Shown here piece after piece: positions 59,656-64,000 of a stretch of DNA of 64,000 nucleotides. Under the pieces are notes generated by a model. It did not search any database, was not told the DNA's origin, and saw only the letters and a program-made list of their open reading frames with translations. This stretch comes from Luteimonas terrae (lineage in GTDB: Bacteria > Pseudomonadota > Gammaproteobacteria > Xanthomonadales > Xanthomonadaceae): NCBI RefSeq assembly GCF_004358165.1, contig NZ_SMTG01000004.1:310001-374000 (forward strand). The letters run 5' to 3'. The translations under genes and the position numbers were made by a program. The number at the start of each line of letters is the position of its first letter. Within the stretch, counting starts at the first letter, position 1.

Positions 59656-61274
59656 TGCCTGATTACAACACGCTCGATCGCGAGACTCTGGTCCGCCTGT
59701 TGCAGCGCCGCGATGCCGAGCGTCAACTCGGACTGGTGTGGGAGCGTGACGAGATCGAAGGCGACAGCGCCATCAACAGCGACTTTGTCGCGTTGACGCT
59801 GGACCCGGCGCTCAGCCACGGCAATGCGCCTTGGGACAACCTCATCATAGAAGGCGACAACTTCGATGCATTGCGCGCCCTGCGTGCCAGCCACAAGGGC
59901 GTGATCCGCTGCATCTATATCGACCCGCCGTACAACACCGGCAATCGCGACTTCGTCTACAACGACCGATTCGTCGACCGGGCGCATCGCTTCCGCCATT
60001 CGCTGTGGCTGGAGTTCATGTACCAGCGGCTGCTGCTCGCGAAGGAACTGCTGGCGGATGATGGCGTGATCTTCGTCAGCATCGATGACAACGAGCTGTT
60101 TCGGCTCGGGATGCTGATGGACCGGGTATTTGGCGAGGATGGGCATGTCGCTACTTGCGTCTGGCAAAAGCGCTACTCGCGTGAGAATCGCGGGGCGATC
60201 GGCGATGCTCACGAGTACTTGCTGGTCTATTCCCGGGACCAAAATGCGTTCAAAGCCTGGCGGAACCTGATACCCCTTGACGAGAAACAAGCCTCGTCCT
60301 ACAGAAACCCCAACGAAGATCCCAAGGGTCCTTGGCAGTCAATCTCATTCACTGCACAAGGCTTTCGACCCAACCAGATGTACGAAATCACCGCACCCAA
60401 CGGTAAAAGCCACTTTCCTCCGGAAGGTCGTTGTTGGGCAATGGTGGAGCAGGAATATCTAAAACTTGCTGCGGCTGGTCGAATCTACTTCGGACAGGAT
60501 GGCAACGGCGTGCCGCGCAGCATCCGGTACTTGTCCGAAGTGAATGGCGTAGTACCTTGGACTTGGTGGCCCCATGAGGAAGTGGGTCATACGGATGAGG
60601 CACGAAAGGAGGTGCAGTCGATCTTTGGGTCACAAACGGTCTTTGATACACCAAAGCCAGTGCGCCTGATGGAACGTGTGGCACGCATTGCCACGAAGGC
60701 AGATGACATAGTTCTCGATTTTTTTGCGGGCTCTGGCACGCTGGCTCACGCCATCTCTAAGCTCAACGCCGAAGACGGCGGCAACCGGAAGTTCATCCTC
60801 GTCAGCAGCACGGAAGCAACCGAGGACCAGCCCGGCAAGAACCTGTGCCGGGACGTGTGCGCCGAGCGCGTGCGTCGGGTACAGGCCGGCTACACCAATG
60901 CGAAAGGCATCGAAGTCGACGGCCTGGGCGGTGGCTTCGCGTACCTGCGCGCGCGCCGCGTACCGACCCACCGCATGACCCAGAAGCTGGATCACGCCGA
61001 GATCTGGACCGCATTGCAGCTGCTGCACGGACACACGCTGACACCTTGGACGGGCGGCGGATTCGCGGCGAGCACGGGAGGCGACGGTGACACCTTCGCG
61101 TACCTGGCCGATGCCTATCCGTCCAGCCGTGCCCGCATGACCGCATGGCTCGACGCGCGCGGTACGCATGCCGCCACGCTCTACAGCTGGTCGCCGGAGC
61201 GCGACCGCACCGCCGATTCGCCGCACGACTGGCGTCTCATTCCGCACCACCTGCGCGAACGCTTCGGACGCTGA
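59655..61274 (+). CDS. mod: Type III restriction-modification DNA methyltransferase (Mod)
   Basis: A 539-residue adenine-N6 or cytosine-N4 methyltransferase of the beta class. The catalytic motif IV (YIDPPYNTGNRDF, residues about 90-105) comes before the SAM-binding motif I (VLDFFAGSGTLAHAISKL, about 350-370), with the target recognition region between them. It supplies self-marking and, in type III systems, the sequence specificity for the Res subunit. Bases roughly 60150-60730, the recognition region, have visibly lower GC than both ends of the gene. The stop is followed by the res ATG after one base. Confidence 0.93.
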   Translation: MPDYNTLDRETLVRLLQRRDAERQLGLVWERDEIEGDSAINSDFVALTLDPALSHGNAPWDNLIIEGDNFDALRALRASHKGVIRCIYIDPPYNTGNRDFVYNDRFVDRAHRFRHSLWLEFMYQRLLLAKELLADDGVIFVSIDDNELFRLGMLMDRVFGEDGHVATCVWQKRYSRENRGAIGDAHEYLLVYSRDQNAFKAWRNLIPLDEKQASSYRNPNEDPKGPWQSISFTAQGFRPNQMYEITAPNGKSHFPPEGRCWAMVEQEYLKLAAAGRIYFGQDGNGVPRSIRYLSEVNGVVPWTWWPHEEVGHTDEARKEVQSIFGSQTVFDTPKPVRLMERVARIATKADDIVLDFFAGSGTLAHAISKLNAEDGGNRKFILVSSTEATEDQPGKNLCRDVCAERVRRVQAGYTNAKGIEVDGLGGGFAYLRARRVPTHRMTQKLDHAEIWTALQLLHGHTLTPWTGGGFAASTGGDGDTFAYLADAYPSSRARMTAWLDARGTHAATLYSWSPERDRTADSPHDWRLIPHHLRERFGR

Positions 61275-61275
61275 C

Positions 61276-63777
61276 ATGGCCGCCTCACTGAAACCCTTCC
61301 AAGAGACCGTCTGCAGCGGCATCGTCGCGCGATTCGACAATGTGCGTGCGCTTTACGCGCAGTTGGCCAACGCCGCGCCCGAGCGGTTGACCGAGGCACG
61401 CCGCAACGATGCGGCGCTCGTACTGCAGGCGCCGACGGGTGCCGGCAAGACGCTGATCGCCGTCGAGGCCATGCGTCGCACGTCGGCGCAGGAACGTGTG
61501 CTGTGGTTCTGGTTCGCGCCGTTCACGGGGCTGGTTGACCAGTCGCAGCGGGTGATCGCTTCACAGGCACCGGAACTGACCGTGTTCGATCTGGACAGCG
61601 ACCGCCAGCTCGATGCCGTGCGCAGTGGAGGCGTGTTCGTGGTGACCTGGGCTTCGCTGGCGGCACGCAACGCCGACTCGCGACGTGCGCGTCAGGCCGG
61701 AGATGCCGGCCTCTCGATCGATGCGGTCATTGTCCTCGCCCGCGAACAGGGCGTGCGGATCGGATGCATCGTGGACGAGGCGCACCATGGCTTCCAGCGC
61801 GCGACGCAGGCGCGCAGCTTCTTCAGCGATGTACTGCAGCCTGACTACGCGCTGCTGATGACCGCGACGCCGCGCGATGACGACATGGGAACCTTCGAGC
61901 GCGCCACTGGATACACGCTGGGCGAGCCCGCGGACTGGGCATCGGTCAGCCGGTTCGATGCCGTCGAGGCCAGACTGCTCAAGCGCGGCCTTCGCATGGT
62001 GCGCTTCATCGCGCGCGACGGCGACACGGCGCAGCTGGTGGATTTCGAGCATCTCGCGCTGCGCGAATGCACCGCGATGCACCGGCGCATCAAGCGCGAT
62101 CTGGAAGCGCAGGGTGTGTCGCTCACCCCGCTCATGCTGGTGCAGGTGCCTGACGGCAAGGACGCGCAGGAGGCAGCGCGCCGCTATCTGGTCGACACCC
62201 TGCAGTTCGATCCCACTGCGGTACGCGTACATACCGCTGCCGAGCCCGATCCGGATCTACTGGCGCTTGCACACGATCCAACGGTCGAGGTGCTGATCTT
62301 CAAGATGGCAGTGGCCCTCGGATTCGACGCGCCGCGCGCGTTCACACTCGCCGCATTGCGGGGCGCGCGCGACGTGTCGTTCGGCGTACAGGTGATCGGT
62401 CGGATCGTGAGGCGTCATGCCCTGCTACAGCCGCGGATTGACCTGCCGCCCGTGCTCGATCATGGCTACGTGTTTCTGGCCAATGCCGAATCACAGGAAG
62501 GCCTGCTGGAGGCCGGCACCCAGATCAACACGCTGACCACACAAGCGCCGGAACTGGGTACCCAGACGGTGGTCACCGTGGTGGGAGATGCCACGCGTTT
62601 GCAGGTCGTGCGTAGCGGCGAACCGCTGAGTCTGTTGGTCGCGGATGGTGCGGCCAGTCTCGTGGATACGACACAAGGCGGTGACGACAGGCCGCTAGGC
62701 GATATGAAGAACGCCGACGGCGCGTTACGCGATACGCCGTTCTCCGGCTTTGCAGAGGTGACCCAGGCCTTGCTCGAGATCGCAGGTAGCACTGGCGACG
62801 CTTCGGCGACAGCGATCGCCGGCGTGACCAATGCGCTTTCGCTGGCACAGGACGCGTTTTATCGGTACCCGCGTCGCGAGGATGCGCCGGCCACGTTGCG
62901 GGGTGAGGCATTGCCGCCTCCCCCTACTGACTTCGAGGCGGGCCTTGCAGCGCATGTGGATTTTTCCGCAGAGGTGCTCAACGACCGAACGCGCGGCCGC
63001 GTCCAGGTGCAGCGCGTTGACAGCGGTTTGTTTGAACGCAACGGAATCGCCGAGGACGGCGCGGACGTATGGGCCAGCCTGTCGACAGAGGCGGTCGCAG
63101 ATCGAGCCGAGCAGATTCGTCTGCGTCTACGCGAAGCCAATGACCGCGAACTCTATGCCCGTCTGCTGGAACGCTTCGTCCAAGCCATTGAGGCATCGGG
63201 CGCCGAGGTTCCAGCGGACGAGGAAACGCGCATGCAGCAGCTCGATCTGGTGTTGGTGCGACGACCCCACCTGCTGCGTGATGCGTTCCGCCGTCTACGC
63301 CAGCACCAGATCAGGGACATCGATGTCGCGCTTGCGGCAGAACTTCAAAGCGATCATCGGCTGCGTGCGGCGAACAAAGGGCTGTATGGTGTATTCCCGC
63401 CAGGCATGAACAACGACGAGCATGCAATCGCCGAACAGCTGGATCGACACCCGCTCGTCAGATGGTGGCATCGCAATGTGCCGCATCACGGGGTAGGCCT
63501 CTATCGCTGGGACGATGGCGCCGGCTTCTATCCCGATTTTGTTGTCAGCCTTCCGGACCGACCGGGCGACGGCATCGCCCTGCTCGAGCCGAAGGGCGCC
63601 CACCTCTGGGGTCTTGAAAGCGAAGTAGAGAAAAGCGCAGCCGTGCATCAAGACTATGGACGCGTCTTCATGGTTGGGCGCAAACGCGGAGAACGCGATT
63701 TCACGTTCCTGCGCCCACTTGGCAACCGGTTGCAAAGCGACGGCACTTTCAGCATCGACAGACTGCGATTTCCTTAG
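61276..63777 (+). CDS. res: Type III restriction enzyme helicase-nuclease subunit (Res)
   Basis: An 833-residue superfamily 2 helicase with a C-terminal nuclease. Walker A is VLQAPTGAGKTLIAVEAM, followed by CIVDEAHHGFQ (motif II, DEAH) and LLMTATPRDDD (motif III). GVQVIGRIVRRHALL is motif VI. The nuclease lies near residues 755-780: FYPDFVVSLPDRPGDG, then ALLEPKGAHLWG, a PD...E-x-K site with Pro in the variable position. Together with Mod it should cut unmodified DNA between head-to-head sites. A bidirectional terminator follows. Confidence 0.92.
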   Translation: MAASLKPFQETVCSGIVARFDNVRALYAQLANAAPERLTEARRNDAALVLQAPTGAGKTLIAVEAMRRTSAQERVLWFWFAPFTGLVDQSQRVIASQAPELTVFDLDSDRQLDAVRSGGVFVVTWASLAARNADSRRARQAGDAGLSIDAVIVLAREQGVRIGCIVDEAHHGFQRATQARSFFSDVLQPDYALLMTATPRDDDMGTFERATGYTLGEPADWASVSRFDAVEARLLKRGLRMVRFIARDGDTAQLVDFEHLALRECTAMHRRIKRDLEAQGVSLTPLMLVQVPDGKDAQEAARRYLVDTLQFDPTAVRVHTAAEPDPDLLALAHDPTVEVLIFKMAVALGFDAPRAFTLAALRGARDVSFGVQVIGRIVRRHALLQPRIDLPPVLDHGYVFLANAESQEGLLEAGTQINTLTTQAPELGTQTVVTVVGDATRLQVVRSGEPLSLLVADGAASLVDTTQGGDDRPLGDMKNADGALRDTPFSGFAEVTQALLEIAGSTGDASATAIAGVTNALSLAQDAFYRYPRREDAPATLRGEALPPPPTDFEAGLAAHVDFSAEVLNDRTRGRVQVQRVDSGLFERNGIAEDGADVWASLSTEAVADRAEQIRLRLREANDRELYARLLERFVQAIEASGAEVPADEETRMQQLDLVLVRRPHLLRDAFRRLRQHQIRDIDVALAAELQSDHRLRAANKGLYGVFPPGMNNDEHAIAEQLDRHPLVRWWHRNVPHHGVGLYRWDDGAGFYPDFVVSLPDRPGDGIALLEPKGAHLWGLESEVEKSAAVHQDYGRVFMVGRKRGERDFTFLRPLGNRLQSDGTFSIDRLRFP

Positions 63778-63845
63778 CTCCGAGCGTCGAGGACCTTCGA
63801 AGCCTGACCCGCAGTCCGGAGCGTGAGCCAGCATCGAGCCCAAAG

Positions 63846-63874
63846 AAAAAGGCGCCCGACGGGCGCCTTTTTTT
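63846..63874. terminator. Bidirectional terminator after the restriction operon
   Basis: Stem GGCGCCC / GGGCGCC around GAC, with AAAAA on the left and TTTTTTT on the right. It serves both the res transcript and the minus-strand gene at the right edge. Confidence 0.9.
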
Positions 63875-63893
63875 GTTCCGCGCAACGGGACGA

Positions 63894-64000
63894 TCAGTCC
63901 GCGTTGGCGACGCTCGGCGTGCCGATCAGCGACTGCAGATCGCTCTCGAGCTTGTTGATGCGCTCCGACAGCTGGGCCGATTCCTGCGGACTGACGTGCA
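63894..64000 (-). CDS. Unidentified protein, C-terminal fragment (cut by window edge)
   Basis: The last 34 codons of a minus-strand gene, ending in TGA at 63894-63896. The visible peptide (HVSPQESAQLSERINKL, then ESDLQSLIGTPSVANAD) is a charged amphipathic helix or coiled coil with a short tail. Too little is present to name the family. Confidence 0.6.
   Translation of the reverse strand, partial: HVSPQESAQLSERINKLESDLQSLIGTPSVANAD

Overview
The window is about 64 kb of high-GC gammaproteobacterial chromosome. The gene set fits the Xanthomonadaceae (Lysobacter, Luteimonas or Xanthomonas type): ctaC-ctaD, short PutA, a DUF1820 protein, thiolase-fold OleA, ACR3-type ars operon, DcaP-like porin, PAP2 acid phosphatase and GC-rich REP doublets. 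The genus is inferred from gene content only. Coding is dense, with no tRNA, rRNA or CRISPR seen.

Layout. 1-1.5 kb: cytochrome c oxidase subunits I (cut by the left edge) and II, minus strand. 1.7-15.8 kb: mostly housekeeping: a small unknown protein, PutA, an AEC permease, a FadL-like porin, a rhomboid protein, DUF1820, ETF-ubiquinone oxidoreductase, a c5-type cytochrome, a lipoprotein nuclease, an alpha/beta hydrolase and ZapE. 16.2-22.8 kb: a class Ia ribonucleotide reductase region. It has a sigma70-like promoter overlapped by two NrdR-like boxes, a cobalamin riboswitch, nrdA, nrdB, then a low-GC gene for a 490-residue protein with a PD-(D/E)XK-like C-terminus, then flavodoxin and thioredoxin genes. 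22.9-31.3 kb: a beta-propeller-like unknown, a thioesterase with a 31-residue membrane peptide, MntR, a MipA/OmpV porin, class I aldolase and the metNIQ methionine importer. 31.4-37.3 kb: a DUF2946 protein with a TonB-dependent receptor, a LysM/cysteine-peptidase-like protein, a small exported protein and a porin.

35.9-44.1 kb: a catabolic operon on the minus strand (MFS transporter, 4-oxalocrotonate tautomerase, 2-oxopent-4-enoate hydratase, acetaldehyde dehydrogenase, 4-hydroxy-2-oxovalerate aldolase, 4-oxalocrotonate decarboxylase, porin). It carries the lower half of the meta-cleavage pathway without a recognisable ring-cleavage enzyme. A cupin gene and an IclR regulator lie divergently, with two identical-arm palindromes between. 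44.2-46.9 kb: arsH divergent from arsR-arsC-acr3. 46.9-57 kb: an oxidoreductase-like small protein, acid phosphatase, transaldolase, a response regulator and convergent histidine kinase, then a trimeric autotransporter adhesin with a duplicated 1.1-kb module followed by a secreted subtilase.

57.4-64 kb: oleA, then a three-gene Fic / type III methyltransferase / type III restriction helicase-nuclease operon that begins after the oleA terminator, behind an AT-rich leader with two TGTCGA...TCGACA palindromes. A truncated minus-strand gene ends the window. The two best candidates for less-described biology are the low-GC gene inside the nrd operon and the Fic-Mod-Res operon. Three copies of a 150-160-bp REPIN-like element lie between genes.
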